This document shows, one piece after another, positions 41,192-53,779 of a DNA stretch of 64,000 nt. Position numbers and translations under genes: made by a program. Every line of letters begins with the position of its first letter. Within the stretch, counting starts at the first letter, position 1. This stretch comes from Polaromonas sp. AER18D-145. Lineage in GTDB: Bacteria; Pseudomonadota; Gammaproteobacteria; Burkholderiales; Burkholderiaceae_C. The DNA lies in assembly GCF_002379095.1 (NCBI RefSeq), contig NZ_NBZV01000006.1:1-64000 (forward strand), in the 5' to 3' direction. The notes below the pieces were generated by a model. That model worked only from the letters and a program-made list of their open reading frames with translations, was not told the DNA's origin and did not search any database.

Positions 41192-43291
41192 ATGAACGCG
41201 CCTACACCCGACATGGCCAGGCACATGGCCAACGCTGTCCGCATGCTCGCCGTCGATGCGGTCGAACAAGCCAAATCCGGCCACCCCGGCGCGCCCATGG
41301 GCATGGCCGACATCGCCGAGGTGCTGTGGAACCGGCACCTCAAGCACAATCCGGCGAATCCGAAATGGCCGGACCGGGATCGTTTTGTACTGAGCAACGG
41401 CCACGGCTCCATGCTGATCTATGCCCTGTTGCACCTCACAGGGTACGACCTGCCGATGGAGGAGCTGAAGCACTTCCGCCAGCTGCACAGCCGGACGGCG
41501 GGCCACCCCGAAATGGGCGTCACCCCCGGTGTGGAAACCACCACCGGACCGCTGGGCCAGGGCCTCGCCAACGCGGCCGGCATGGCGCTGGCGGAGAAGC
41601 TGCTGGCTGCCGAGTTCAACAAACCCGGCCATGTGGTGGTGGACCACTTCACCTATGTCTTCATGGGCGACGGCTGTCTCATGGAAGGCATCAGTCACGA
41701 AGCCTGCTCGCTGGCCGGCACGCTGCGCCTGTCCAAACTGGTAGCCTTCTACGATGACAACGGCATCTCGATTGACGGCCATGTGGAGGGCTGGTTCACC
41801 GACGACACGCCCAGGCGTTTCGAGGCCTATGGCTGGAACGTCATTGCCGCAGTGGACGGACATGATCCCCTGGCCCTGGACGTCGCCGTGCGGTCGGCGA
41901 AGGCCCAGGCGGTCCTGCCCGATGGCCGGCCAACACTGATCTGTTGCAAAACCGTGATCGGCCACGGTTCGCCGAACAAGGCTGGCACGCATGACGTGCA
42001 TGGTGCAGCCTTGGGGGCTGCCGAGGTCGCCGCCACCCGCGAGGCGCTGGGCTGGACCGCTGCGCCCTTCGAAGTGCCAATGGACATTGCCAACGCCTGG
42101 AACGCCGTCGAACGCGGCCAGGTGGCCGAGCGGACCTGGCGCGTGCGCTTCGAGGCCTACCGCACGCAGTACCCGCTGGAGGCGGCCGAGTTCGAGCGCC
42201 GCGTGGCCGGCGACCTGCTACCCGCTGTTGCCGACAAACTGCCCGAGCTGCTGGCGGCCATCGCTGCCAAGCCGGACGCCGTGGCCACCCGCAAGGCGAG
42301 CCAGAACGCGCTCGACGCGCTGAGCTCCCTGGTGCCCGAATTTTTCGGTGGCAGTGCCGATCTGACGGGATCCAACCTGACCAACTTCAAGGGCTGCGTC
42401 AGGGCCGGACGCGACCAGGTGGGCAACCACATGAGTTACGGCGTGCGCGAGTTCGGCATGGCCGCCATCATGAACGGCATCGCGCTGCATGGCGGGCTCA
42501 TCCCCTACGGCGGCACCTTCCTGACCTTCAGCGACTACAGCCGCAACGCCATCCGCATGGCCGCGCTGATGAAGCTGCGCGTCATCCATGTGTTCACTCA
42601 CGACAGCATCGGTCTCGGCGAAGACGGGCCCACGCACCAGAGCGTGGAGCACATTCCCAGTCTGCGCATCATTCCCAACCTGGACGTCTGGCGGCCGGCG
42701 GACGGCCTGGAAACCGCCGTCGCCTGGGCTCACGCCATCAAGCGGCGCGACGGCCCCAGCGCGCTGTGCCTGTCGCGCCAGAACCTGCCGCGCTTGACCG
42801 ATGCCGGCATGGCCGAGAGCATCCGCCGCGGCGGCTATGTCCTGTCTGACATGGAAGGGGTTCAGGCCGTGATTGTGGCCACGGGATCGGAAACCTCGCT
42901 GGCCATGGAAGCGCAGGCCGCGCTGGCGAGCGAAGGCATTGCCACCCGCGTCGTGTCCATGCCCTGCACCAATGTGTTCGACCGCCAGAGCGAGGCCTAC
43001 CAGGCGCTGGTGCTGCCGCTGGGCCTGCCCACGGTGGCCATTGAGGCGGCGCATCCCGATTTCTGGCGCAAGTATGTGGGCCGTACCGGCATGGTGGTGG
43101 GCATCGCCAGCTTTGGTGAATCCGCACCGGCCAGCGATCTGTATGCCCACTTTGGCATCACCGTCCAGCGCGTCGTGGAATCCGTGCGTACGCTGGCCCA
43201 CCGCGCGGCCTACCGCCGCGAAATCTGGATGGGCAGCGACGACCGGAGCAATGGTGCCTTGTCCGATCAGATCGTTCTGTCCACCACCTGA
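41192..43291 (+). CDS. tkt: Transketolase
   Basis: The thiamine-diphosphate enzyme (cbbT) moves two-carbon units between sugar phosphates. The 699-residue product has the start region [28 protein letters not shown], the cofactor-binding [34 protein letters not shown] and the pyrimidine domain segment [19 protein letters not shown]. Its ATG almost touches the prk stop, so coupled translation is likely. Confidence 0.97.
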   Translation: MNAPTPDMARHMANAVRMLAVDAVEQAKSGHPGAPMGMADIAEVLWNRHLKHNPANPKWPDRDRFVLSNGHGSMLIYALLHLTGYDLPMEELKHFRQLHSRTAGHPEMGVTPGVETTTGPLGQGLANAAGMALAEKLLAAEFNKPGHVVVDHFTYVFMGDGCLMEGISHEACSLAGTLRLSKLVAFYDDNGISIDGHVEGWFTDDTPRRFEAYGWNVIAAVDGHDPLALDVAVRSAKAQAVLPDGRPTLICCKTVIGHGSPNKAGTHDVHGAALGAAEVAATREALGWTAAPFEVPMDIANAWNAVERGQVAERTWRVRFEAYRTQYPLEAAEFERRVAGDLLPAVADKLPELLAAIAAKPDAVATRKASQNALDALSSLVPEFFGGSADLTGSNLTNFKGCVRAGRDQVGNHMSYGVREFGMAAIMNGIALHGGLIPYGGTFLTFSDYSRNAIRMAALMKLRVIHVFTHDSIGLGEDGPTHQSVEHIPSLRIIPNLDVWRPADGLETAVAWAHAIKRRDGPSALCLSRQNLPRLTDAGMAESIRRGGYVLSDMEGVQAVIVATGSETSLAMEAQAALASEGIATRVVSMPCTNVFDRQSEAYQALVLPLGLPTVAIEAAHPDFWRKYVGRTGMVVGIASFGESAPASDLYAHFGITVQRVVESVRTLAHRAAYRREIWMGSDDRSNGALSDQIVLSTT

Positions 43292-43304
43292 GCCTGAACA
43301 CGTC

Positions 43305-46241
<2,937 letters not shown>

Positions 46242-46253
<12 letters not shown>

Positions 46254-46289
46254 GTAGCAAGCAATGTAATTGAAACGGCCGCTGGATGC
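46242..46289 (+). repeat. Dispersed GCTA-N9-TAGC element, copy D (pgk-fba)
   Basis: GCTATTAATTAAGTAGC (46242-46258), 22 bases, GCTGGATGC (46281-46289). The pgk stop codon (46251-46253) lies within its AT-rich spacer. Confidence 0.65.
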
Positions 46290-46319
46290 CGATCGTATTT
46301 AAAATTCAAGGAGATAGTC

Positions 46320-47357
46320 ATGGCTTTTGTTTCCCTTCGCCAGGTGCTGGATCACGCGGCCGAGAACGGCTACGGTGTGCCGGCGTTCAATGTCAACAAT
46401 CTGGAGCAAATTCTCGCCATCATGGAAGCGGCGCAGGAGACCGACAGTCCGGTCATTCTGCAGGCGTCGGCTGGCGCCCGCAAATACGCCGGTGAGGCCT
46501 ACTTGCGCCACATGATGCTGGCTGCGGTAGAGACGCACCCCGACATTCCGGTGGTGGTGCATCTGGACCACGGCGCCTCACCGGCCGTTTGCATCCAATC
46601 GATACGTTCCGGTTTCAGCAGCGTGATGATGGACGGCTCACTGATGGAAGACGCCAAAACGCCGTCCAGCTATGAGTACAACGTGGCCATCACGCGCCGC
46701 GTGTGTGACATGGCGCACCCGGTTGGCGTGTCCGTTGAGGGTGAACTCGGCTGTCTCGGGTCACTCGAAACCGGTGAGGCCGGTGACGAAGACGGCTCGG
46801 GTGCCGAAGGCAAGCTGACGCACGAGATGATGCTGACCGACCCGGTGCAGGCCAAAGACTTCGTGGCCCGGACTGCCGTGGACGCGCTGGCCATTGCGAT
46901 TGGTACCAGCCACGGCGCCTACAAATTCACCCGCAAGCCCACGGGCGACATCCTGGCGATTGACCGCATTGCGGCGATTCACGCGCAGATTCCCAACACC
47001 CATCTGGTGATGCACGGCTCTTCCAGCGTGCCGCAGGAATGGCTGGAAATCATTCGCCAGTTTGGTGGGGACATCAAGGAAACCTACGGCGTGCCGGTGG
47101 AAGAAATCCAGCGTGGCATCAAAAGTGGCGTGCGCAAGATCAACATCGATACCGATATCCGGCTGGCCATGACCGGCGCCATGCGCCGGGTATTCGCGCA
47201 GCAGCCCAGCGAGTTTGATCCGCGCAAGGCCCTGGCGGCCGCCAAAACGGCGGCGCGTGGCATTGTCAAGGCGCGTTTCGAGGCCTTTGGCTGCGCCGGC
47301 ATGGGCAGCCGCATCAGGCCTGTCGGTATGGAGGCCATGAGTGCCCGTTATGCCTGA
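46320..47357 (+). CDS. fba: Fructose-bisphosphate aldolase, class II
   Basis: The zinc-dependent aldolase (cbbA) condenses triose phosphates into fructose 1,6-bisphosphate and sedoheptulose 1,7-bisphosphate. The 345-residue product has [14 protein letters not shown] with a zinc His, the [10 protein letters not shown] segment, [17 protein letters not shown] and [10 protein letters not shown]. It is of the CbbA type with the acidic loop [24 protein letters not shown] precedes the ATG. It is the last gene of the cbb operon. Confidence 0.96.
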   Translation: MAFVSLRQVLDHAAENGYGVPAFNVNNLEQILAIMEAAQETDSPVILQASAGARKYAGEAYLRHMMLAAVETHPDIPVVVHLDHGASPAVCIQSIRSGFSSVMMDGSLMEDAKTPSSYEYNVAITRRVCDMAHPVGVSVEGELGCLGSLETGEAGDEDGSGAEGKLTHEMMLTDPVQAKDFVARTAVDALAIAIGTSHGAYKFTRKPTGDILAIDRIAAIHAQIPNTHLVMHGSSSVPQEWLEIIRQFGGDIKETYGVPVEEIQRGIKSGVRKINIDTDIRLAMTGAMRRVFAQQPSEFDPRKALAAAKTAARGIVKARFEAFGCAGMGSRIRPVGMEAMSARYA

Positions 47358-47358
47358 G

Positions 47359-47378
47359 GGTCGGGGAATTCCCTGACC
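47359..47378 (+). other. Palindrome at the end of the cbb operon
   Basis: GGTCGGGGAATTCCCTGACC is self-complementary except for one G-T pair per hairpin and begins one base after the fba stop. A second GC-rich stem follows. They may end or protect the cbb transcript; no T-run is present. Confidence 0.55.
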
Positions 47379-47479
47379 AGATGGCGGCGACCCCGGCCGC
47401 TGAAACATCAGAATTCAGTTAAATTAGCGAAGACTGATATACATTGTCTTTTTCCAACCTACGATCCAGGAGACTGTCC

Positions 47480-47788
47480 ATGAATTTTCCCCCCATCCTC
47501 ATCGCTGTCATTGCGCTGGTTTCAGCACCCGCGTTCGCCAACAAGGAGCTCGCCAGCCAGAAGGCCTGCATGGCGTGCCATGCAACCGATAAAAAACTGG
47601 TGGGCCCTGCCTACCAGGACGTTGCCAAAAAATATGCCGGCCAGAAGGACGCCGAGGCCAACCTGATTGCCAGCATCAAGAAAGGCGGCTCCGGCAAATG
47701 GGGTCCGATTCCCATGCCGGCACAGGCCGGCTTGAGTGATGCCGACGCGGCGACGCTGGCTGCCTGGGTACTCGCTGGCGCCAAGTAG
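47480..47788 (+). CDS. Class I c-type cytochrome (c551/c8-like)
   Basis: The 102-residue product has a signal peptide (PPILIAVIALVSAPAFA), a single haem motif CMACH and Met ligand in GPIPMPAQ. It is strikingly like the C-terminal haem domain of SoxD in this window: both share the pattern GP-x3-D-x-AKK-x-AG, then WG-x2-PMPAQ and LSDA. It may accept electrons from Sox proteins. ATG 47480 follows CAGGAGA; the longer frame lacks such a site. Confidence 0.9.
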   Translation: MNFPPILIAVIALVSAPAFANKELASQKACMACHATDKKLVGPAYQDVAKKYAGQKDAEANLIASIKKGGSGKWGPIPMPAQAGLSDADAATLAAWVLAGAK

Positions 47789-47963
47789 GCGACAAAAGGG
47801 CAGGTGGCCCGGGTCAAGCGCTGGCCCGCCGGATCACACGGGAATGCGGGAGCCGGCCTGCCCTGCGCCGGACTCAGCTCAGGATGACCACGTCATGCTT
47901 GGGTAGTCCGGTCCGGAACAGCTGAATGCCGCTTTCAGGCAAGGCGCTGCACCTCAGCACCCG

Positions 47964-48281
47964 TTAACCGAATTTTTCCAGAAGGTGGGCCGCGCGTTCC
48001 ACCTCGGCCATGGCCTGGGCATCGGATTCGGATTCCTGGACGGCCTCCATCAGGGAGCAGGCCATCATTCGGTAAAAAGTCTTGTCCATGGCCTTGCGTG
48101 CGGCAGACATCTGGAGCGCCACGTCTTCACAAGACCGCCCGCTCTGGATCATCTCGATCAGCCCTCGCACCTGGCCTTCGACGCGACGCAGGCGGTTAAG
48201 CACATCCTTCTGGTGATCTTCACGATAGGAGGAAGCCGGGACGGGAGCCTCGGTGCGACGCGGAGTGCCTTTGGTTGCCAT
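47964..48281 (-). CDS. CsoR/FrmR/RcnR-type (DUF156) repressor
   Basis: The 105-residue helical repressor has the family core NRLRRVEGQVRGLIEMIQSGRSCEDVALQMSAARKAMDK. Aligned to FrmR/CsoR, Cys51 is kept, but the metal-ligand His is Ser76 and the last ligand is Ala80, while an extra Cys75 is present. A metal site is therefore unlikely and a Cys51/Cys75 thiol switch plausible; persulfide sensing is inferred. The palindrome 90 bases upstream is a likely operator shared with the divergent DUF302 gene. Confidence 0.85.
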   Translation of the reverse strand: MATKGTPRRTEAPVPASSYREDHQKDVLNRLRRVEGQVRGLIEMIQSGRSCEDVALQMSAARKAMDKTFYRMMACSLMEAVQESESDAQAMAEVERAAHLLEKFG

Positions 48282-48370
48282 GGAAATCCATTGTTGCGAT
48301 GGTGGAGCCGCTCTGATTTTGCCAGATCGTCGCCTGCGCGACGACGCCTGCCTGTTGTTGTTTAAATACC

Positions 48371-48386
48371 ATACCCCGTAGGGTAT
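48371..48386. promoter_or_regulatory. CsoR-type operator palindrome
   Basis: ATACCC (48371-48376), CGTA, GGGTAT (48381-48386) is a perfect inverted repeat with the G/C-tract design known for CsoR-family operators. It lies between the repressor gene and the divergent DUF302 lipoprotein gene. Confidence 0.7.
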
Positions 48387-48517
48387 AGGGTTGCTCCCAG
48401 TGTTCGCGAAATGATTGTTGACGCACTATCGCTGCACATTGGCGAACAGGAACTTCCTGCTGCTGATGTCGAAACGCCTTTCGACAACAAACCTATTTAC
48501 TGAACAAGGAACTGCAA

Positions 48518-49090
48518 GTGAATGCCCTGACAAAATTTCTCAAATGGGTGCCCGTGGTGGCGGTCATGATGTTGACCGGATGCGGCACGATCAGCACGAT
48601 GGGCAAGCTTGAAAACGGCGCCGGTGCCGAAGCCAGCAAGATGTGGGATCGCTGGATTGAAGCGGACGGTGACATCGCGGTGGCTACCACCTGGGAGCGC
48701 AAGGTGAAGGCCGGTGTGACGGTCAACGACATCGAGCAGGTCTTCGCCCAGATCTCGGCGGAAAGAAACATGAAGAGCGTGGGTGAACTGCCTCTGTCCA
48801 AGGAGCTCGAGGCGCGTACCGGAACCAAACAAAAATTCCTCAAGGTCTACTCCTTTTGCACGCCCGTGACGGCTCGCATGATGGTGGACTTCAGTCCGCA
48901 CATGGCGGCCTATCTGCCTTGCCGCCTGACGGTGGTTGAGCGCGACGATGGCCTGTGGATATATACCCTCAACATGGACATGATGGTCAAGATGGGGCGC
49001 AAGCTTCCCTCTCCATTGAAAGAGGAGGCATGGAAGGTCCGCGAAACCATCTACCAGATGCTGGATCGTGGCGCCAAGGGCGAGTTCTGA
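48518..49090 (+). CDS. DUF302-domain lipoprotein
   Basis: The 190-residue product starts with GTG at 48518, supported by AAGGA (48506-48510). It has a lipobox TGC (Cys22) and a DUF302 domain ending in FLKVYSFCTPVTARMMVDFSPHMAAYLPCRLTVVERDDG, with the typical Cys residues. DUF302 proteins have no settled function, but some occur beside sulfur and thiol genes. It is divergent from the DUF156 repressor and just upstream of a FadL-type porin, so all three may form one regulon. Confidence 0.83.
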   Translation: MNALTKFLKWVPVVAVMMLTGCGTISTMGKLENGAGAEASKMWDRWIEADGDIAVATTWERKVKAGVTVNDIEQVFAQISAERNMKSVGELPLSKELEARTGTKQKFLKVYSFCTPVTARMMVDFSPHMAAYLPCRLTVVERDDGLWIYTLNMDMMVKMGRKLPSPLKEEAWKVRETIYQMLDRGAKGEF

Positions 49091-49136
49091 GCGATTGATG
49101 CGTTGATATCCATAACTAGTACACAGGAGACAGTAG

Positions 49137-50423
49137 ATGACCACGTCAAAAACAGCCAAGGCAGCAAAAAGAGCAGTTCGTAATCTGGCCGCGTTTGCCA
49201 TCATTGCAGGCCCCCTGACAGCGGCCATGGCCACCAACGGCTACTTTTCACATGGCTTTGGCATCAAAGCCAAGGGCATGGGAGGGGTCGGCATCGCTCT
49301 GCCGCAGGATGCCCTGGCGGCAGCGACCAATCCGGCAGGCATGGTGGATGCGGGCAGCCGTGTCGACTTCGGTGCAGACCTGTTCATGCCGGACCGGACG
49401 GTCACGTACACGTCCGCGTATCAGGGTGTCGCTGCCGGTGACTACCGCAGCGGGCAGCGCCACTTCGTGGTCCCGGATTTTGGCTATAACCGCATGATCG
49501 CCAGCGACCTTGCGGCCGGCGTGGTGGTGTATGGCAATGGCGGCATGAACACCAACTATGGCACCAATCTCATCACCTCGGCGGGCTCCCATACCTATAC
49601 CAACCTGGAGCAATTGTTCATTGCCCCGACCATTGCGAAAAAGATTGGCAACCATTCGTTCGGCGCGTCGTTGAATCTCGTTCGCCAGACCTTCGAGGCC
49701 AAGGGCCTGGAGGCCTTCGACAATGCCAATAACAGCCGTTATGTAGGCTCGGTGACCAACCGTGGCAAGGATGTCTCAACCGGGTTGGGTTTCAAGCTCG
49801 GCTGGACAGGCCAGGTATCGCCAACGGTCACCTTGGGCGCGGTCTATCAGAGCCGTACCAAGATGTCGAAGTTCGACCGATACAAAGGCCTCCTGGCCGA
49901 GGAAGGTGGCTTCGACATTCCTGAGAGTTATGGTTTTGGGGTGGCGTTCAAAGCCACGCCCAAGACCACCGTGGCGGTTGACCTGAGCCAGATCAATTAC
50001 GGCAGCATCAAGTCCGTCGCGAACCCCGGTGCGCTCTTTCCGGCGGTCTCAGGAACCCCCATGGGCCCCGCCAACGGTTCCGGCTTTGGCTGGACCGACA
50101 TGACGGTTCTCAAACTCGGCGTGTCGCATGAATACAGCAAGAACCTGACCCTGCGTGCGGGCTACAACCTCGGCAAGATGCCGATCAACAGCCAGAACAC
50201 GTACTTCAATATTCTGGCGCCGGCCACTGTCGAGCAGCATGTGACGCTCGGCGCTACGTGGACACTGGCCGACAAGTCGGAGTTGAGTCTGAGCTACATG
50301 CATGCGTTCAGCAAAGGCATCGCCGGCGTTTCGAACGGCAATGGCCAGTCCGTCGCGGGTTATCCGGTTGATCTCAAAATGAAGCAGAACGCCATCGGCA
50401 TCGCCTATGGCTGGAAGTTGTAA
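49137..50423 (+). CDS. OmpP1/FadL/TodX family outer-membrane transporter
   Basis: The 428-residue product is an outer-membrane beta-barrel for hydrophobic molecules. After a signal sequence (LAAFAIIAGPLTAAMA) it shows the FadL hatch motif TNGYFSHGFGIKAKGMGGVGIALPQDALAAATNPAGM and ends in aromatic-rich strands (KQNAIGIAYGWKL). The ATG follows AGGAGA. Its place between a sulfur-type regulator and the sox operon suggests transport of a hydrophobic sulfur species or an organic substrate; this is inferred. Confidence 0.9.
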   Translation: MTTSKTAKAAKRAVRNLAAFAIIAGPLTAAMATNGYFSHGFGIKAKGMGGVGIALPQDALAAATNPAGMVDAGSRVDFGADLFMPDRTVTYTSAYQGVAAGDYRSGQRHFVVPDFGYNRMIASDLAAGVVVYGNGGMNTNYGTNLITSAGSHTYTNLEQLFIAPTIAKKIGNHSFGASLNLVRQTFEAKGLEAFDNANNSRYVGSVTNRGKDVSTGLGFKLGWTGQVSPTVTLGAVYQSRTKMSKFDRYKGLLAEEGGFDIPESYGFGVAFKATPKTTVAVDLSQINYGSIKSVANPGALFPAVSGTPMGPANGSGFGWTDMTVLKLGVSHEYSKNLTLRAGYNLGKMPINSQNTYFNILAPATVEQHVTLGATWTLADKSELSLSYMHAFSKGIAGVSNGNGQSVAGYPVDLKMKQNAIGIAYGWKL

Positions 50424-50584
50424 ACAGCAGGTCTGAAAGGGGCGAAGGTGCAAACGTTCGGCCTTCAAGCATGGAGGATCGTCCAGTTGCACGAAAAGCC
50501 GTCTGGCGCTCAGGTCGTATAGGATGCCCGGCAGCATCCGGCGACGTTTGCGCGACACGGCCCCTTGCTGTACGCTTGTATGCC

Positions 50585-50902
50585 ATGAGCACATCAACCT
50601 TCCCCCTGCTCCTCTTGTTGATTGGCGCATCTGCCGGCGCGCAAGTGCCGGCCCTGTACGAGGGCGCTGATCTCAAACTGGGAGAGCGGCTGATTGCGGA
50701 ACACAAGTGTGCTGCATGTCATCGGCAAAAAGTGGGGGGCGATGGCAGCGCCATTTACCGACCCGCCGGGCGTGTCAATGCGCCGGGTGCCTTGCGCGGC
50801 ATGGTGGAGTCGTGCAATACCGAGTTGAACCTTGGGCTGTTTCCTGAGGAGGTGACGGCGATCTCGGCCGTCCTGAATCGGGACCACTATCGCTTCAAGT
50901 AG
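50585..50902 (+). CDS. Small periplasmic cytochrome c
   Basis: The 105-residue product has a signal peptide (TFPLLLLLIGASAGAQ) and one haem c motif CAACH in AEHKCAACHRQKVGGDG. The C-terminal half (RGMVESCNTELNLGLFPEEVTAISAVLNRDHYRF) has an extra Cys and no obvious Met in the usual place, so the sixth haem ligand is unclear. It stands alone between the porin gene and soxC and may take part in sulfur-driven electron transport. Confidence 0.82.
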   Translation: MSTSTFPLLLLLIGASAGAQVPALYEGADLKLGERLIAEHKCAACHRQKVGGDGSAIYRPAGRVNAPGALRGMVESCNTELNLGLFPEEVTAISAVLNRDHYRFK

Positions 50903-51231
50903 CGTGATTGACCCCGGTGGTGGTGAAAACCCTCGAAATTGATATCGCATTATCATTTATATTCGTGTATACGGATATTCGGAATCTAAAAAGAACGAGT
51001 CACCCGTTCCCGGACGTATTCGGGCATGCCGGTCGTACGGAGGGTGTGGGGGGGCGTCGTGAGGCGCTGGTCTTTCGCTGCACGGCAGCCAAGTTCGCAG
51101 TGCGGGTGGACGAAGCGCTCCGCTTCTGAATCGTCGGTGAGTTGGAGCAGGAAAAAGCGGACGCGGGTTGACGCTGCAGACCCGGAGGGAGATTGCAGCG
51201 GTGATCCGGTTATTAATCAAAAGGAAACTGT
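50903..51231 (+). promoter_or_regulatory. sox operon upstream region with operator-like palindrome
   Basis: No gene is supported in these 329 bases. An AT-rich patch in a GC-rich background contains the imperfect 20-base palindrome ATATTCGTGTATACGGATAT (50959-50978), a likely regulator site for soxCDYZAXB. The remaining sequence to the soxC start shows nothing distinctive. Confidence 0.5.
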
Positions 51232-52599
51232 GTGAACCAAGACGACTTGAGCTCAGGAAGAATCCTGAAGGCACCCGAGAGCTTTTTGAGCCGGGACGGC
51301 ATCAAAACTGTTGTCGCAGAGGCCCGCCACGGGCGTCGCGACTTCATTCGCAGCGCCTTTGCCGCTGCAGCAGCGGGGCTGACCGTGCCGGCTGCGCTGG
51401 CACAGGGAAATCCGGTGCCAGCCGAAGGCGGCGATCCCAACATCCTGAACCTGCCCGAGCACAGCAAGGGCCTGGGCCAGCCCGTGGCCTCCGATGGCGG
51501 CTATGGCAAGCCGTCCAAATATGAGGTGAATGTTCAGCGCCGCCAGAGCCCGGGCCTGACCCAGACCCCGCAGGCTTCGGTGTCGTTTGCGCCGCTGCAG
51601 TCGCTGTTCGGCATCGTCACCCCCAGCGGCCTGCACTTTGAGCGGCATCATCAGGGCTGGTGGGACGTGGATCCTTCCAAGCACCGCCTCATGATCAACG
51701 GCATGGTCAAGTCGCCCAGGGTGTTCACGCTGGACGAAATCATGCGCCTGCCTTCGGTGTCGCGTTTTCACTTTATCGAGTGCGGCGCCAATACGGCGGT
51801 CGAGTGGGGTAATGTGGCGGTGCCGACAGTCCAGTACACCCATGGCATGGTTTCGTGCAGCGAGTTCACCGGCGTGCCGCTGATCACCTTGCTCGAGATG
51901 GCGGGGGCCGACCTCAAGAGCGGCAAGTTTGTGCTCGCCGAAGGCGCCGATGGCTCCTCCATGACGCGCACCATTCCCATGAGCCTGATCAAGTCCGGCG
52001 AAGTGTTCGTGGCCTACGGCCAGAACGGTGAAATGCTGAGGCCCGAGCAGGGCTATCCATTGCGCCTGATCGTGCCGGGCGTGCAGGGTGTGAGTTGGGT
52101 CAAGTACCTGCGCCGCTTGGAGGTGGGTGACAAACCCTATGCCGCCAAGGATGAAGCGATTCACTATATCGATTTGCAGCCTGACGGCACGCATCGGCAG
52201 TACACCAGCATCCAGGAGTGCAAGAGCGTCGTGACCACGCCGTCAGGCGGGCAGGTCTTACTGGACAAGGGCTTCTACAACATCAGCGGTCTGGCCTGGT
52301 CGGGGCGGGGCAAGGTCAAGCGGGTGGACGTGTCGGTGGACGGCGGACGCAATTGGCGTACCGCGCGGCTGGAGTCGCCGGTGCTGACAAAAGCGCTGAC
52401 CCGGTTCAGCCTCGACTGGGTGTGGGATGGCAAACCCGCCATCATTCAAAGCCGCGCCATGGATGACACCGGTTACGTCCAGCCGAATTACAAGCAGCTT
52501 CGCGCAGTGCGCGGCACGCGCTCCATCTATCACAACAATGCCATCCAGTCCTGGTTGGTTCAGGAAAACGGCGAGGTGAAAAATGTCCAGGTTTCATAA
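51232..52599 (+). CDS. soxC: Sulfane dehydrogenase subunit SoxC (molybdopterin)
   Basis: With SoxD it oxidises SoxY-bound sulfane sulfur, raising the electron yield of the Sox cycle. The 455-residue product has a Tat signal (GRRDFIRSAFAAAAAGLTVPAALA, Arg35-Arg36), the molybdenum-ligand Cys184 in FIECGANTAVEWGN, and a C-terminal dimerisation domain (VDVSVDGGRNW). The start is GTG at 51232. It overlaps soxD by 17 bases. Confidence 0.95.
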   Translation: MNQDDLSSGRILKAPESFLSRDGIKTVVAEARHGRRDFIRSAFAAAAAGLTVPAALAQGNPVPAEGGDPNILNLPEHSKGLGQPVASDGGYGKPSKYEVNVQRRQSPGLTQTPQASVSFAPLQSLFGIVTPSGLHFERHHQGWWDVDPSKHRLMINGMVKSPRVFTLDEIMRLPSVSRFHFIECGANTAVEWGNVAVPTVQYTHGMVSCSEFTGVPLITLLEMAGADLKSGKFVLAEGADGSSMTRTIPMSLIKSGEVFVAYGQNGEMLRPEQGYPLRLIVPGVQGVSWVKYLRRLEVGDKPYAAKDEAIHYIDLQPDGTHRQYTSIQECKSVVTTPSGGQVLLDKGFYNISGLAWSGRGKVKRVDVSVDGGRNWRTARLESPVLTKALTRFSLDWVWDGKPAIIQSRAMDDTGYVQPNYKQLRAVRGTRSIYHNNAIQSWLVQENGEVKNVQVS

Positions 52600-53710
52600 A
52601 GCAGTCGTGACTGTCGCCATGCTTGCTGCGGTGAGCTTGGCGGGCGCACAGACCGGCGCCAACTATCCGGGTGTGGGACGCGCTGCGACGCCCAAGGAGG
52701 TTGCTGCCTGGGATATCGATGTGCGACCGGACTTCAAGGGTCTGCCGCCAGGCTCGGGGACGGTCGCCAAAGGGCAGGAAGTCTGGGAAGGGAAATGTGC
52801 GTCCTGCCACGGAGTGTTTGGCGAGTCAGGCGAAGTGTTCAGTCCCCTGGTCGGCGGTACCACGGCCGAGGACATCAAAAAAGGGCGTGTCGCCAATCTC
52901 ACGACGACAACCTACCCGGGGCGCACCACCCTGATGAAGGTGTCCACACTCTCGACCTTGTGGGACTATATCAATCGTGCCATGCCATGGACGGCCCCCA
53001 AGTCGCTCACGACCGAGGAAGTCTATTCGGTGACGGCCTTTCTGCTGAACCTGGGAGGCATTGTTCCGGACAACTTCACGCTCTCCGACAAGAACATGGA
53101 GGAAGTACAAAATCGCCTGCCCAACCGCAATGGCATGACGACACGGCATGCGATGTGGCCAGGCAACGAACTTGGCGGTAGCGTCAAGCCTGACACCAAC
53201 AATGTGGCCTGCATGAAAAACTGTGCACCGGAGCCCAAAGTAGCGTCCTTCCTGCCGGACTTTGCGCGCAATGCACATGGAAATCTTGCGGAGCAAAACC
53301 GGCCGGTTGGACCTCAGCGTGGTGTCGATACGACCCGGCCGGAGGGCAAGGCGCTGGTGCCGGGCGCAGCAGCGGCGGCTGAGGCTGCGCCTGTCGCGCA
53401 GAAAGCGGCCGAGGCGGTGCCCGCCAAACCAGCCGCCAGGACCGACCCGGCTGGTGTTGACGGCAAGGCGGCGATGGCTTTGACGCAGAAATACAGTTGT
53501 ACGGCTTGTCATTCCATTGACAAAAAGATCATCGGCCCCAGTTTCCTGGACATTGCCAAGAAGCATGCCGGAAAGACCGAGTATCTCGCGGGGAAGGTGA
53601 AGGCAGGCGGCGTCGGGGTTTGGGGGGCCATGCCCATGCCGGCGCAGACCTTGAGCGATGCGGAAGCCAAGACCATTGGTGCTTGGCTGGCTTCGGGTGC
53701 AGGAAAATGA
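52583..53710 (+). CDS. soxD: Sulfane dehydrogenase dihaem cytochrome SoxD
   Basis: SoxD takes electrons from SoxC in the periplasm. The 375-residue product has a signal peptide, a first haem motif CASCH (72-76), an Ala/Pro-rich linker (about 258-290) and a second haem motif CTACH (306-310) in a small C-terminal cytochrome domain. That last domain closely matches the separate cytochrome at 47480. Both haems expected of SoxD are therefore present. Confidence 0.95.
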   Translation: MSRFHKAVVTVAMLAAVSLAGAQTGANYPGVGRAATPKEVAAWDIDVRPDFKGLPPGSGTVAKGQEVWEGKCASCHGVFGESGEVFSPLVGGTTAEDIKKGRVANLTTTTYPGRTTLMKVSTLSTLWDYINRAMPWTAPKSLTTEEVYSVTAFLLNLGGIVPDNFTLSDKNMEEVQNRLPNRNGMTTRHAMWPGNELGGSVKPDTNNVACMKNCAPEPKVASFLPDFARNAHGNLAEQNRPVGPQRGVDTTRPEGKALVPGAAAAAEAAPVAQKAAEAVPAKPAARTDPAGVDGKAAMALTQKYSCTACHSIDKKIIGPSFLDIAKKHAGKTEYLAGKVKAGGVGVWGAMPMPAQTLSDAEAKTIGAWLASGAGK

Positions 53711-53743
53711 AGGCCGGGAAAATACCAGTGCACGGCTTGTATT

Positions 53744-53755
53744 CTTATATTAGTA
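53744..53755 (+). promoter_or_regulatory. CTTATATTAGTA motif upstream of soxY
   Basis: It differs from the soxT and cupredoxin motifs only in the last three bases and lies 24 bases before the soxY start in an AT-rich 69-base gap. An internal promoter or operator before soxY is possible. Confidence 0.45.
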
Positions 53756-53779
53756 TTTACTTGATCAAGGAGATTTAAC

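Noticed and set aside
47874..47963. In-frame open stretch of 29 codons after the DUF156 repressor stop
   Set aside because: Such a length without a stop is common in GC-rich DNA and there is no signal for read-through.
50429..50455. Possible terminator after the FadL-type porin gene
   Set aside because: Only a five-base stem (GAAGG/CCTTC) with a long loop and no T-run.
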